The translations under genes and the position numbers were made by a program. The notes under the pieces are model-generated. The model was not told the origin of the DNA. It did no database searches and worked only from the letters and a program-made list of their open reading frames with translations. From a virus, in IMG/VR virus record IMGVR_UViG_3300010883_000060, positions 1 through 46,569 of that record: a stretch of 46,569 nucleotides of DNA. One strand, 5' to 3'. Within the stretch, counting starts at the first letter, position 1. Each line of letters starts with the position of its first letter. Positions 1 to 8,323 of the stretch are shown here, piece after piece.

Positions 1-2
1 AC

Positions 3-1649
3 GCAAGTCCGGGACTTAAAGATGCAATTACAGAAATGGTAGCAACCGGCGGCGTTCCACTAGGAGCAATGGGGCAAGATTTAATACGTTTAAATAAAGA
101 TTTGGCAGGAATGTCCGCAGGTTTGAAAAACGGTACAGTTACACAAGAACAGTTTATGGCAGAAATTAGAAAAACTGCAAACATGGCTAATAACCTAACT
201 GATGCACAAAAAGAACAGTATTCATTACTAGCGGCACAAGGCTCGGAAATTGGTGCGGCAACTATTGAAATTATTGGTTTGCAAAATGCTGGTAAGGCAT
301 TAGGTAAAGCACAACAAGACCAAAAAGATGCTGAAGAATCAAGATCAAAGGCCACAGCAGATTTTGAACGTGTACTACAAGAATCAAAAAACAAAATCAT
401 GGACGCATTGATCACATCAGGTATATTTGATACAATAGCAACAACACTTGGATCATTTACTACATGGCTAGCAAGTCCAGACGGTACAAAACGAATTGAA
501 GATTTTGTTGGAACTCTCTCAACTAAATTTAACGAACTAATCACAGCCTTTAAAGAAGGTAAACTTATGGATCTTCTGTCAGGATATGTTAAAGATGGCT
601 TAGCAGGTTTAGGCGGCGTCATTGGCGGATTATTAGGAAAAATGTTTAGTGGTGGCAGTGAAGAAGAAGAAGTGGGCCCAGATGGTAAACCAGTAAAGAA
701 GGCTGCGGGTGGTGGAATGTTTGGTGGGATAGACGGAGCATTAGAAAAGTTAGCAGGATTGGTAATGGTAGGTGGTGTAGTTTATCTTGCAATTAAAGGC
801 TTCCAAGCATTGCTCGGTGGATTTGCAAGTCCAACAGTTATATTAGGTGCAGGAGTATTAGCAGGATTATTAATTGGTACAGGTGCCGCAATTGCACTTG
901 CAGGTAAAGGTATTGAAATGGCTGGCAAAGGTGTATCAGCCGTTGCAGACGCCGTTGAACGCATGGCAGCAATAAAAGACAGTGCTAACTTAACTAACAT
1001 TGCAACAGCGTTGGGAGCAATTGGTAGTGCTATGCTGAAATTTGCGGCAGCAGAAATGCTTTCTGGACTTGGAAGCATGTTTGGCGGTGATAATATATTT
1101 GACACAATGGTTACAGGTATTAATAAATTTGCATTAATTGATGCTGCCGCAATCAAAAATGTTGCTAGTTTAGCAGGTACAGGATTATCAGATCTTGGCG
1201 ATGCAATGATAAAACTTGCGGCAGGCGGAATTATAGATAGTATTGGTAGTTTCTTTGGAGCAAGTTCACCATTTGAAAAAATGGTAGCCGGTATTAACGA
1301 ATTTGCAAAAATTGATGCAACAGCAGTAGCAAACTTAACAGCATCATCAGGCGGTTTAGCAGGATTAAAAGAGTTTGCTGATGGATTAGATGGTAAAAAT
1401 GTAGAAAGTTTTGCAACAGCAGTTGATAAACTAGTAGATTCACTAAGTGATTTAAATGGCGAACTTTCTAAAGATAACAATGGATTTCTTAAAGCAGGAA
1501 CAGGACCTAACGCAGGATCCGCTCTTGGAGGCGGAAGTGGCGGTGGTGGCATAAGTAATAGTAACATACAAGCATTAATCACACTTATGCGCGAACAAAA
1601 CCGATTAACACAAAAGTTACTCGACAAGAATCCAGAGAGTGCATATTAA
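3..1649 (+). CDS. Tape-measure-like virion structural protein, C-terminal part (5' end outside window)
   Basis: The reading frame is open from base 3 through the ATG at 36, so the gene starts before the window and at least 548 residues are seen. The first half is helical and polar (residues 1-180 from the ATG at 36). A Gly-rich acidic linker follows, then two strongly hydrophobic Gly/Ala segments at about 239-262 and 266-290. After these come degenerate repeats of about 65 residues, with cores GINKFALIDAAAI and GINEFAKIDATAV, and a Gly-rich linker leading to a helical C-terminus (QALITLMREQNRLTQKLL). Hydrophobic segments plus helical repeats are typical of tape-measure or internal virion proteins. 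The gene sits directly before the portal gene, 9 bases away. The specific role is inferred; a membrane-active internal protein is an alternative. Confidence 0.6.
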   Translation, partial: ASPGLKDAITEMVATGGVPLGAMGQDLIRLNKDLAGMSAGLKNGTVTQEQFMAEIRKTANMANNLTDAQKEQYSLLAAQGSEIGAATIEIIGLQNAGKALGKAQQDQKDAEESRSKATADFERVLQESKNKIMDALITSGIFDTIATTLGSFTTWLASPDGTKRIEDFVGTLSTKFNELITAFKEGKLMDLLSGYVKDGLAGLGGVIGGLLGKMFSGGSEEEEVGPDGKPVKKAAGGGMFGGIDGALEKLAGLVMVGGVVYLAIKGFQALLGGFASPTVILGAGVLAGLLIGTGAAIALAGKGIEMAGKGVSAVADAVERMAAIKDSANLTNIATALGAIGSAMLKFAAAEMLSGLGSMFGGDNIFDTMVTGINKFALIDAAAIKNVASLAGTGLSDLGDAMIKLAAGGIIDSIGSFFGASSPFEKMVAGINEFAKIDATAVANLTASSGGLAGLKEFADGLDGKNVESFATAVDKLVDSLSDLNGELSKDNNGFLKAGTGPNAGSALGGGSGGGGISNSNIQALITLMREQNRLTQKLLDKNPESAY

Positions 1650-1658
1650 GGACAGACA

Positions 1659-3404
1659 ATGAGTTGGAAGAAATATTTTACACCAGTACAAACAGGCGAC
1701 AACCCAGGGGGAAATTATAGTCCTTTAGGCGGCGGACGCGATGGCGGCGGAATGGCAGGGCCTGCACGTACTAATTATAGTTCTTATTTGCCAGATGTGT
1801 ATGTAGGCGCTCCTAATAGAGTTGAGCGTTACGGGCAATATAATACAATGGATTTAGATTCTGAAGTAAATGCCGCACTAGATATTCTTGCAGAATTTAC
1901 CTCGCAAAAAAATGCACAAAATAAAACACCATTTACATTAGATTTTAAGAAAAAAGCAACTACATCTGAAACAACTATTTTACAACAATATTTGCAACAG
2001 TGGAACAAACTACAAAAGTTTGATACTCGTATGTTTAGGATTCTACGCAACGTGTTTAAATACGGCGATCAATTCTTTATTAGAGATCCTGAAACTAAAA
2101 AGTTATTTCATGTTGACAGTGCAAACGTAGCAAGAATTATTGTTAACGAAAGCGAAGGCAAAAGACCACAACAGTATGTAATTAGAGATTTTAACTTAAA
2201 CTTTAGAGACATGGTTGCTACAACTCCTTTTCAAACAAACGGAAATGTTACTGGCGGCGGCGATGGCTACTTAACAGGTGGCGTTCGTGGTATGGTAGGA
2301 AGTGTACCTAAACAAAGCGGTAGTAGATTCCAAGACAACGAAGGTGAAGTTTCTATTGATGCAGACAATGTTGTGCATTTAAGTTTAAGCGAAGGGTTAG
2401 ACAACAACTTTCCTTTTGGTAACAGTTTATTAGAAACAATTTTTAAAGTATACAAGCAAAAAGAATTACTTGAAGATGCAATCATCATTTATCGAGTTCA
2501 ACGAGCGCCAGAGCGCAGAGTATTCTACGTTGATGTGGGCAACATGCCATCACACCTTGCTATGCAATTTGTTGAGCGTGTTAAAACGGAAATTCATCAG
2601 AGACGAATCCCATCGGCAACAGGTGGAGGCACAAATGTTATAGACAGTTCATACAATCCTCTGTCAATCAACGAAGATTACTTTTTCCCACAAACTGCTG
2701 AAGGTAGAGGTTCTAAAGTTGAAACACTACCAGGCGGAACTAACTTAGGCGAGATTGATGACCTTAGATACTTTACTAATAAGTTAGTACGTGGATTACG
2801 TATCCCTTCAAGTTATTTGCCAACTGGAGCAGATGATTCAGCGGCTCAATATAATGACGGTCGTGTAGGCACAGCGTATATTCAAGAATTAAGATTTAAT
2901 ACATATTGTGAAAGACTGCAAGGGTTATTAATTGAAGATTTAAATCAAGAGTTTAAACGGTACTTACTTGAAAAGGGTGTAAACATTGATACTGCAATGT
3001 TTGATATTAGATTTCAACCACCACAGAACTTTGCAAGTTATAGACAAGCAGAAATTGACAATGCACGTATTCCAACATTCACACAAATGAGTGCAATACC
3101 GTATGTTTCAAATCGGTTTGCTATGAAACGTTACTTAGGATTATCAGAAGAAGAACTTGCAGAGAACGAACGTTTGTGGCGTGAAGAGAATGATGAGAAT
3201 ATACAACCACTGCCAACAGATGCAGGTGGCGAACTTAGAGGTGCAGGTGTTAGCGGAGCAGGCATCGAAGCAGATATAGATGGCATGGAAGAAGAAGTGC
3301 CAGGTGAAGACGCACCAATTGATGGAGGTGCTGATACAGCACCAGATACAGCAACAAGTGGAGAAGGTGTACCTCAAGACGGCGCAACTGACGTAACGGT
3401 ATAA
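1659..3404 (+). CDS. gp20: Portal vertex protein (gp20)
   Basis: This is the dodecameric portal that nucleates the prohead and conducts DNA, with the tail attaching at this vertex. The 581-residue product carries the conserved N-terminal stretch of marine T4-like gp20 (NRVERYGQYNTMDLDSEVNAA, residues about 53-73, followed by LDILAEF). It also has the portal-core segments VQRAPERRVFYVDVGNMP and GTNLGEIDDLRYFTNKL, and LRIPSSYLPTGADD. Length is close to cyanophage homologues and slightly above T4. The last 60 or so residues are Gly/Asp/Glu-rich low complexity. The start has an AAGGAC ribosome-binding site. The stop codon overlaps a TATAAATA octamer. The next head genes follow in the T4 order. 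Confidence 0.96.
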   Translation: MSWKKYFTPVQTGDNPGGNYSPLGGGRDGGGMAGPARTNYSSYLPDVYVGAPNRVERYGQYNTMDLDSEVNAALDILAEFTSQKNAQNKTPFTLDFKKKATTSETTILQQYLQQWNKLQKFDTRMFRILRNVFKYGDQFFIRDPETKKLFHVDSANVARIIVNESEGKRPQQYVIRDFNLNFRDMVATTPFQTNGNVTGGGDGYLTGGVRGMVGSVPKQSGSRFQDNEGEVSIDADNVVHLSLSEGLDNNFPFGNSLLETIFKVYKQKELLEDAIIIYRVQRAPERRVFYVDVGNMPSHLAMQFVERVKTEIHQRRIPSATGGGTNVIDSSYNPLSINEDYFFPQTAEGRGSKVETLPGGTNLGEIDDLRYFTNKLVRGLRIPSSYLPTGADDSAAQYNDGRVGTAYIQELRFNTYCERLQGLLIEDLNQEFKRYLLEKGVNIDTAMFDIRFQPPQNFASYRQAEIDNARIPTFTQMSAIPYVSNRFAMKRYLGLSEEELAENERLWREENDENIQPLPTDAGGELRGAGVSGAGIEADIDGMEEEVPGEDAPIDGGADTAPDTATSGEGVPQDGATDVTV

Positions 3405-3407
3405 ATA
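3400..3407 (+). promoter_or_regulatory. T4-type late promoter TATAAATA
   Basis: This is an exact match to the T4 late-promoter consensus. It overlaps the gp20 stop codon (TAA at 3402-3404) and ends five bases before the ATG at 3413. With T4-like spacing, transcription would begin at or beside that ATG, giving a leaderless or nearly leaderless mRNA. It may mainly serve the gene at 3665. Confidence 0.6.
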
Positions 3408-3412
3408 ACAGT

Positions 3413-3661
3413 ATGATACTTAGAGAACTTTTTTACTTTGACAAAGAAACACTTGAGCCTGTAGAGGACAAGAGTTATTCTGCTAGAGATGACCAATCAC
3501 CAGTAGACCTTAATTCGACACGTAAAACTCGACTCACACTTCGCCAGATTAATCGTGCAAGATTAGCCGCAGACGTACATAAAGAAGAGCAAGAGAAAGA
3601 CTTGCATTTTGTAAGACAAATGTATGGCATTGCGACAAACGCAGAGGCCGGCGGAGTATGA
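3413..3661 (+). CDS. Small conserved head-region protein, unrecognised
   Basis: The 82-residue product is polar and mostly helical. It has an aromatic/acidic N-terminus (ILRELFYFDKETLEP), a basic central segment (TRKTRLTLRQINRARLAAD) and a charged helix (HKEEQEKDLHFVRQMYG). It lies between gp20 and the gp67-like gene, where T4-like phages keep small prohead-core or assembly genes, so a core role is possible but not shown. No Shine-Dalgarno motif is visible before the ATG; instead a TATAAATA octamer ends five bases upstream. Its last codons hold the GGAG that appears to serve the next gene, so the two are probably translationally linked. Confidence 0.65.
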   Translation: MILRELFYFDKETLEPVEDKSYSARDDQSPVDLNSTRKTRLTLRQINRARLAADVHKEEQEKDLHFVRQMYGIATNAEAGGV

Positions 3662-3664
3662 TAA

Positions 3665-4267
3665 TTGAGCATAGCCTTTGTATTAGGTAACGGCACTAGC
3701 CGGACCTCTATACCTTTAACCCCACTAAGAAAATTTGGAACTATATATGCTTGTAATGCAGTATATAGAGAGTTCAAACCTGACTACTTGGTTGCAGTTG
3801 ATACAAAAATGGTCAACGAAATTGTACAACATAGATATCACTTAGAAGGTCAAGTTTGGACAAATTATAATAAATCATATGAACGTTACACTGGACTTAA
3901 TTACTTTGAGCCAAGCAAAGGATGGAGTAGCGGTCCAACAGCATTGGACCTTGCAAGCAGTCATGGACATAAAACAATATACATATTAGGATTTGACTAT
4001 CAAGGAATAGGTCCCGAATACAAACGTGTAAACAATTTATATAGTAGTTCGCCTAATTATAAACGCGAACACGATACAGCAACTTATTATGGCAATTGGT
4101 TACGCCAAACAACTACTGTTTTTCAGAAAAATAACGAAAAGAGATATATAAGAGTAATAGTAAATGATAAAGGATTTATTCCAGAACCATTTGCAAACTT
4201 TGCTAACATTTCACATGTTACAATGGAGGATTTTGCAAAATCTTTCAATTTTGGCCTTGTAAAATAA
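3665..4267 (+). CDS. DUF115/MptE-like Rossmann-fold protein, TTG start
   Basis: The 200-residue product begins with a Rossmann-type strand and phosphate-loop-like turn (SIAFVLGNGTSR). It continues with YACNAVYREFKPDYLVAVD and a second hallmark segment, SGPTALDLASSHGHKTIYIL followed by GFDY. This pattern is known from the DUF115/MptE-like superfamily, which includes nucleotide-sugar and pterin-phosphate enzymes. Substrate cannot be read from the sequence. An in-frame TAA sits directly before the TTG at 3665, so TTG is the first possible start in this frame. GGAG at 3653-3656, inside the preceding gene, is spaced correctly for it. An enzyme-like fold inside a head-assembly operon is unexpected and might modify a virion component. 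Confidence 0.7.
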   Translation: MSIAFVLGNGTSRTSIPLTPLRKFGTIYACNAVYREFKPDYLVAVDTKMVNEIVQHRYHLEGQVWTNYNKSYERYTGLNYFEPSKGWSSGPTALDLASSHGHKTIYILGFDYQGIGPEYKRVNNLYSSSPNYKREHDTATYYGNWLRQTTTVFQKNNEKRYIRVIVNDKGFIPEPFANFANISHVTMEDFAKSFNFGLVK

Positions 4268-4306
4268 AAAAGGCCCATTTTTAGCCTATATCTACGTACT
4301 TTTCTG

Positions 4307-4314
4307 TATAAATA
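4307..4314 (+). promoter_or_regulatory. T4-type late promoter TATAAATA before the gp67-like gene
   Basis: Exact late consensus in the intergenic region, 56 bases before the ATG at 4371. It would start the head-protein transcript covering gp67-like, gp21, gp22 and gp23; no further octamer was seen before those genes. Confidence 0.75.
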
Positions 4315-4333
4315 GTAAATACTAATGACAGCC

Positions 4334-4347
4334 TTACCGTAAGGTAA
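4334..4347 (+). other. 5'-leader hairpin with GNRA-type tetraloop
   Basis: TTACC and GGTAA form a five-pair stem closed by a GTAA (GUAA in RNA) loop, near the predicted 5' end of the late head transcript and 12 bases before the AGGAG ribosome-binding site (4360-4364). A role in stabilising the mRNA 5' end is inference. Confidence 0.4.
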
Positions 4348-4370
4348 TTTAATTTTAACAGGAGACGAAA

Positions 4371-5318
4371 ATGGCAGATCTTAACAAATTCGAGAGTATG
4401 CTCGAAAAACTAGTTAACGAAGATCGCGCTGGAGCAGAAGAAATGTTCCACGAGATTGTAGTTGAAAAATCAAGAGAAATTTATGAAAATCTTTTAGAGA
4501 ACGATCTAGAAGATGACAAAGAAGATGACAAAGAAGTTGACGAGTCAAGTGATGACGAAGAAACTAAAGAGTCAGACGAAGACTTAGACGAAGCAACTGA
4601 CGAAGAAGTTGAAGAGTCGAGCGATGATGAAGAAACCAATGAAGGTTTTGACATGAACGAATTCGAAGTTGAACCAATGCCTGAGGCAGATCCAGCAGAT
4701 GATATGATGGCTGACTTAGAAATGGGTGACGGTGAAGAAGGTGAAGACGATGCTCCAGAGGGCGACGAAGACCTAGAAGACCGTATGGTAGACTTAGAAA
4801 AAGAATTAGACGACTTACGTCAACAATTCAATGACGAAATGGGTGCAAGCGACGACGAAGGTGACGACGAAGAAGCAGGCGACATGGATGACATGGAAGA
4901 TGATGACGAAGGTGATGATGACGATTCGGAAGAAGAGTCATTTGATCTTGGCGTAGAAGAAGCAACTGATAAAGAAGTTGATGAAACAGACAAATCAGAA
5001 GCAGAAACAATGCGTGAGTATGTTGAAAAAGTAACTGCAACAATGGGCGATAACGGTGCAAACACCAAATCTCCACATGCAGGTGCAAACAACATGGGCG
5101 GAACTTCAAGTAACTTAGTTGCAGGTGGTGAAGCAGACTCAAAAGGTACAACAGGTGGCTTAGCGGCAAACTCAAGTAAAGAAGATAACATGGGTAACAT
5201 CAACGTACCAGGTGGTAAAGCATCGAAAAGCATGAAATCACAGCCAAAAGGCCACGGCACTGAAAAGAAAGGTGCAGGCGAAACTGCTGACAATAAAAAA
5301 TCTACTATTGGCAGTTAA
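4371..5318 (+). CDS. gp67: Acidic prohead core protein, gp67-like, greatly extended
   Basis: The 315-residue product opens with a short amphipathic helical domain (LEKLVNEDRAGAEEMFHEIV, then VEKSREIYENLL), resembling the N-terminus of T4 gp67. Long Asp/Glu-rich low-complexity tracts follow (about 45-200), with one coiled-coil-like stretch (DRMVDLEKELDDLRQQF). The C-terminus is Gly/Ser/Asn/Lys-rich. T4 gp67 is about 80 residues, so this version is roughly four times longer. Position directly before gp21 agrees with the T4 order. The likely role is filling the prohead core, with removal by gp21 during maturation. It has a strong AGGAG site and its own late promoter. Confidence 0.75.
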   Translation: MADLNKFESMLEKLVNEDRAGAEEMFHEIVVEKSREIYENLLENDLEDDKEDDKEVDESSDDEETKESDEDLDEATDEEVEESSDDEETNEGFDMNEFEVEPMPEADPADDMMADLEMGDGEEGEDDAPEGDEDLEDRMVDLEKELDDLRQQFNDEMGASDDEGDDEEAGDMDDMEDDDEGDDDDSEEESFDLGVEEATDKEVDETDKSEAETMREYVEKVTATMGDNGANTKSPHAGANNMGGTSSNLVAGGEADSKGTTGGLAANSSKEDNMGNINVPGGKASKSMKSQPKGHGTEKKGAGETADNKKSTIGS

Positions 5319-5330
5319 TTTAGGAGTTAG

Positions 5331-5960
5331 ATGATGTTTATACTAAACGAGACACTGACATTCGACCAAGCAAAGATGGTTGTCGAGTCAACTGAAAACT
5401 CAACTGGAGGCAAGGATCTTTATTTAAAAGGTATTTGTATCCAAGGTGGAGTACGCAATGCAAATGAGCGTGTTTATCCTGTAAATGAGATTGGAAGGGC
5501 TGTCAAAACTCTCAATGACCAAATTGGAACTGGTTACTCAGTTCTCGGTGAAGTAGATCATCCCGAAGGCCTAAACATTAACCTAGATCGTGTTTCACAT
5601 ATGATAACAGATATGTGGATGGAAGACAACAACGGTTATGGCAAAATGAAAATTTTACCGACCCCGATGGGACAACTAGTTAAAACAATGCTTGAGAGCG
5701 GAGTTAAATTAGGTGTTTCATCGCGTGGTTCGGGTGAAGTAACAGAGTCCGGCGATGTGTCGGGCTTCGAAATAATCACTGTGGACGTTGTGGCTCAGCC
5801 TAGCGCCCCTGGTGCATATCCGACACCCATTTATGAACACTTAATGAATGCACGTGGCGGAATGAAGGCATATGAACTAGCACAGGCAACAAAACATGAC
5901 GATAAGGCACAAAAGTATCTTAAGGAATCGCTAATTAACATAATTAGCAAACTCCAGTGA
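5331..5960 (+). CDS. gp21: Prohead core protease (gp21)
   Basis: This serine protease of the herpesvirus assemblin-like S21/U9 fold cleaves core and capsid proteins after DNA-independent prohead assembly. Two expected catalytic elements are visible: His77 in LGEVDHPEG and the serine in GVSSRGSG (Ser130/131). The segment GGVRNANERVYPVNEI is also typical of the family. At 209 residues it matches T4 gp21. Two adjacent ATGs at 5331 and 5334 are possible starts; the AGGAG at 5322-5326 is four or seven bases away, favouring 5334 slightly. It lies between the core protein and scaffold genes that it should process. Confidence 0.93.
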   Translation: MMFILNETLTFDQAKMVVESTENSTGGKDLYLKGICIQGGVRNANERVYPVNEIGRAVKTLNDQIGTGYSVLGEVDHPEGLNINLDRVSHMITDMWMEDNNGYGKMKILPTPMGQLVKTMLESGVKLGVSSRGSGEVTESGDVSGFEIITVDVVAQPSAPGAYPTPIYEHLMNARGGMKAYELAQATKHDDKAQKYLKESLINIISKLQ

Positions 5961-5976
5961 AACTAGGAGAAAAAGT

Positions 5977-7065
5977 ATGATAGATGCACTGAAAACACTC
6001 TTTGAAAACGATGTTGTTACTCAAGAAGTCAGAGCACAAATTGAAGAGGCTTGGGAAGGCAAGATTCGCGAAAACAAACAGGCGGCAACGGCTGAATTGC
6101 GCGAAGAGTTTGCTCAAAAGTACGAACATGACAAAGCAACAATGGTGGAAGCCATTGATACAATGCTTAATGATCGTCTTGCTGAGGAAATTGCCGAGTT
6201 TGCAGAAGATCGCAAACATCTAGCAGAAGCCAAAGCAAAGTATGCTGTTAAGTTGAAAGAAAATGGAGACTTAATGAAAGCGTTTGTAATGGACCAGTTA
6301 GGAAAAGAAGTCACTGAATTGCACGAAGACCAAAAGAAAATGGCAATTAATTTTGCCAAAATGGAGGAATTTGTTGTAGAGGCTCTATCTAAAGAAATCG
6401 CAGAGTTCTTTGAAGATAAGAAAGACCTAGCCGAAACAAAAGTACGATTAGTACGTGAGGCTAAAGTACACTTCAATAAAGTGAAAACACAATTTATTGA
6501 AAAGAGTGCAAAATTAGTATCCGAAACAGTAAGTAAAGGCCTTAATAAGGAAATTACTTCACTTAAAGAAGATATTAATATTGCAAGAGAAAACGACTTC
6601 GGTCGTAAGTTGTTTGAATCATTCGCAAGCGAGTATGCTACTAGTTACTTGAATGAGAATAGTGAAACATCAAAACTTCTTAAAATTGTAAATCTTAAAG
6701 ATAAGCAAATAGTAGAAGCAAAAGCACAAGCGGTTAAGGCTGTTGAAATAGCGAAAGCAAAAACAACAGAGATTAAAAAGATTAACGAAACCGCAGAGCG
6801 TAATAAAGTAATTAGCGGATTGATCGAGCCATTAAGCAAATATCAACGCGAAATTATGACAGACTTACTGGAATCTGTTCAAACGTCTAAATTAGATAAG
6901 TCGTTTAACAAGTACCTATCGGCAGTTATTGACGGTAATGCTCCAGCGAAGAAGAAGGCAAAATTAGTAGAAGGCAAAGAAGTAACAGGCAATAGAACAA
7001 CTAACGTTAGTAGTAAAGCAGACGAGAATGTCGTTGACATTAGACGTCTTGCTGGATTAAATTGA
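5977..7065 (+). CDS. gp22: Prohead scaffold protein (gp22)
   Basis: The 362-residue product is almost entirely charged alpha helix with heptad-like periodicity, as expected for the major scaffold core. The opening ALKTLFENDVVTQEVRAQIE and the C-terminal KYQREIMTDLLESVQTSKLD are typical of marine T4-like gp22. The middle contains degenerate helical repeats with cores LAEEIAEFAEDRKHL, LGKEVTELHEDQKKM, LSKEIAEFFEDKKDL and LNKEITSLKEDI. An AGGAGA site precedes the ATG. The product is presumably assembled around the portal and degraded by gp21. Order gp21-gp22-gp23 is as in T4. Confidence 0.93.
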   Translation: MIDALKTLFENDVVTQEVRAQIEEAWEGKIRENKQAATAELREEFAQKYEHDKATMVEAIDTMLNDRLAEEIAEFAEDRKHLAEAKAKYAVKLKENGDLMKAFVMDQLGKEVTELHEDQKKMAINFAKMEEFVVEALSKEIAEFFEDKKDLAETKVRLVREAKVHFNKVKTQFIEKSAKLVSETVSKGLNKEITSLKEDINIARENDFGRKLFESFASEYATSYLNENSETSKLLKIVNLKDKQIVEAKAQAVKAVEIAKAKTTEIKKINETAERNKVISGLIEPLSKYQREIMTDLLESVQTSKLDKSFNKYLSAVIDGNAPAKKKAKLVEGKEVTGNRTTNVSSKADENVVDIRRLAGLN

Positions 7066-7077
7066 TAGGAGATAATT

Positions 7078-8250
7078 ATGTCAGAACTACTTGAAAGTCG
7101 CTGGCAGGAAACGAAAACTGCATTGCTAGAAGGTCTAGGCGGAACTAAGAAATCCGTTATGGCAACAACACTGGAAAATACACGCAAGTATTTGTCAGAA
7201 ACAGCAACCGCAGGAACAACTTCCGCCGGTAATGTCGCAACTCTTAACAGAGTTATTTTACCAGTAATTCGTCGTGTAATGCCAACGGTAATTGCAAACG
7301 AACTAGTTGGCGTACAGCCAATGACTGGTCCAGTGGGTCAAATCCACACTTTACGTGTTCGTTATTCAGACACGTTTAACGCAGGTGCATCAGGCGCAAC
7401 TGCAGGTGAAGAAGCACTATCACCATTTAAGATTGCTGAGTCTTACTCAGGTAACACCAACGGTAAAGCAGATGCTACAGCCGCTAAAGAAGGTGTGCCA
7501 GGGAATAAACTAAGTATCCAGATCCTAAAACAGACTGTTGAAGCGAAAACTCGTAAGTTGAGTGCTCGTTGGACGTTTGAAGCGGCTCAGGATGCTCAGT
7601 CACAGCATGGTATCGATGTAGAAGCAGAAATTATGGCGGCTTTGGCCCAAGAAATTACTGCTGAGATCGACCAGGAAGTATTGGCTTCATTGCGTACACT
7701 AAGTGGTACAGCAGTTGAGACATACGACCAATCAGCAGTAAGTGGTACAGCAACTTTTGTTGGAGACGAACACGCCGCATTGGCAGTTCAGATCAACAGA
7801 GCGGCTAACCTAATCGCTCAGCGTACAAGACGTGGTGCGGGTAACTTTGCAGTGGTAAGTCCATTTGCATTAACAGTACTTCAATCAGCAACAACTTCAG
7901 CGTTCGCAAGAACAACTGAAGGTACGTTCGAAGCACCAACAAACACTAAGTTTGTAGGTACATTGAACAATGCTATGAAAGTATATGTTGATACATATGC
8001 AGGCGACGGCACAGCAGTACTAGTAGGATACAAAGGTACATCTGAATCAGATGCTCCAGCGTTCTACTGCCCATACATCCCGTTGATGTCAAGTGGCGTT
8101 GTAATGGACCCAGATACATTTGAACCAGTAGTGTCATTTATGACACGTTACGGTTATGTTGAATTGTCTAACACAGCATCTTCACTTGGTAACGCAGGTG
8201 ACTACTTAGCGAATGTAGCGATTACAAACGCAAGTGTAAACTTTAGTTAA
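7078..8250 (+). CDS. gp23: Major capsid protein (gp23)
   Basis: The 390-residue product contains recognisable gp23 segments: LNRVILPVIRRVMPTVIANE, VGVQPMTGPVGQIHTLRVRY, the aromatic CPYIPLMSSGVVMDPDTFEP and VVSFMTRYGYVELSN. A gp21-type cleavage site (Leu/Ile-X-Glu) occurs as L39-S40-E41, which would remove a short helical propeptide. It is clearly shorter than T4 gp23 (521 residues), and shorter than most cyanophage versions as far as I recall. The gene ends the head-assembly block and is followed by a strong intrinsic terminator. An AGGAG site precedes the ATG. Confidence 0.96.
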   Translation: MSELLESRWQETKTALLEGLGGTKKSVMATTLENTRKYLSETATAGTTSAGNVATLNRVILPVIRRVMPTVIANELVGVQPMTGPVGQIHTLRVRYSDTFNAGASGATAGEEALSPFKIAESYSGNTNGKADATAAKEGVPGNKLSIQILKQTVEAKTRKLSARWTFEAAQDAQSQHGIDVEAEIMAALAQEITAEIDQEVLASLRTLSGTAVETYDQSAVSGTATFVGDEHAALAVQINRAANLIAQRTRRGAGNFAVVSPFALTVLQSATTSAFARTTEGTFEAPTNTKFVGTLNNAMKVYVDTYAGDGTAVLVGYKGTSESDAPAFYCPYIPLMSSGVVMDPDTFEPVVSFMTRYGYVELSNTASSLGNAGDYLANVAITNASVNFS

Positions 8251-8270
8251 TAACTTAACTGATATTAAGG

Positions 8271-8294
8271 ATAGGCGCTACGGCGCCTATTTTT
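8271..8294 (+). terminator. Intrinsic terminator after gp23
   Basis: A perfect eight-pair stem (arms ATAGGCGC and GCGCCTAT) closes on a TACG loop, giving the exceptionally stable C(UACG)G motif in RNA. A T run follows. It ends the capsid transcript 20 bases after the gp23 stop. Most of it is duplicated at 9111. Confidence 0.9.
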
Positions 8295-8300
8295 ATGACT
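8274..8300 (+). repeat. 27-bp direct repeat, left copy, flanking the lyase cassette
   Basis: Bases 8274-8300 are identical to 9111-9137, and identity stops sharply at both ends. This copy keeps the full terminator stem; the outer three pairs of the stem lie outside the repeat. Confidence 0.92.
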
Positions 8301-8323
8301 AAATATTTTGGTAAAATTTCTTA

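Noticed and set aside
782-1627. Long reverse-strand open frame (281 codons) opposite the tape-measure-like gene
   Set aside because: It is low-complexity Pro/Ser/Ala/Leu sequence mirroring the Gly/Ala-rich forward gene. It has no ribosome-binding site and no operon context. The same applies to the other reverse-strand frames over the fibre genes.
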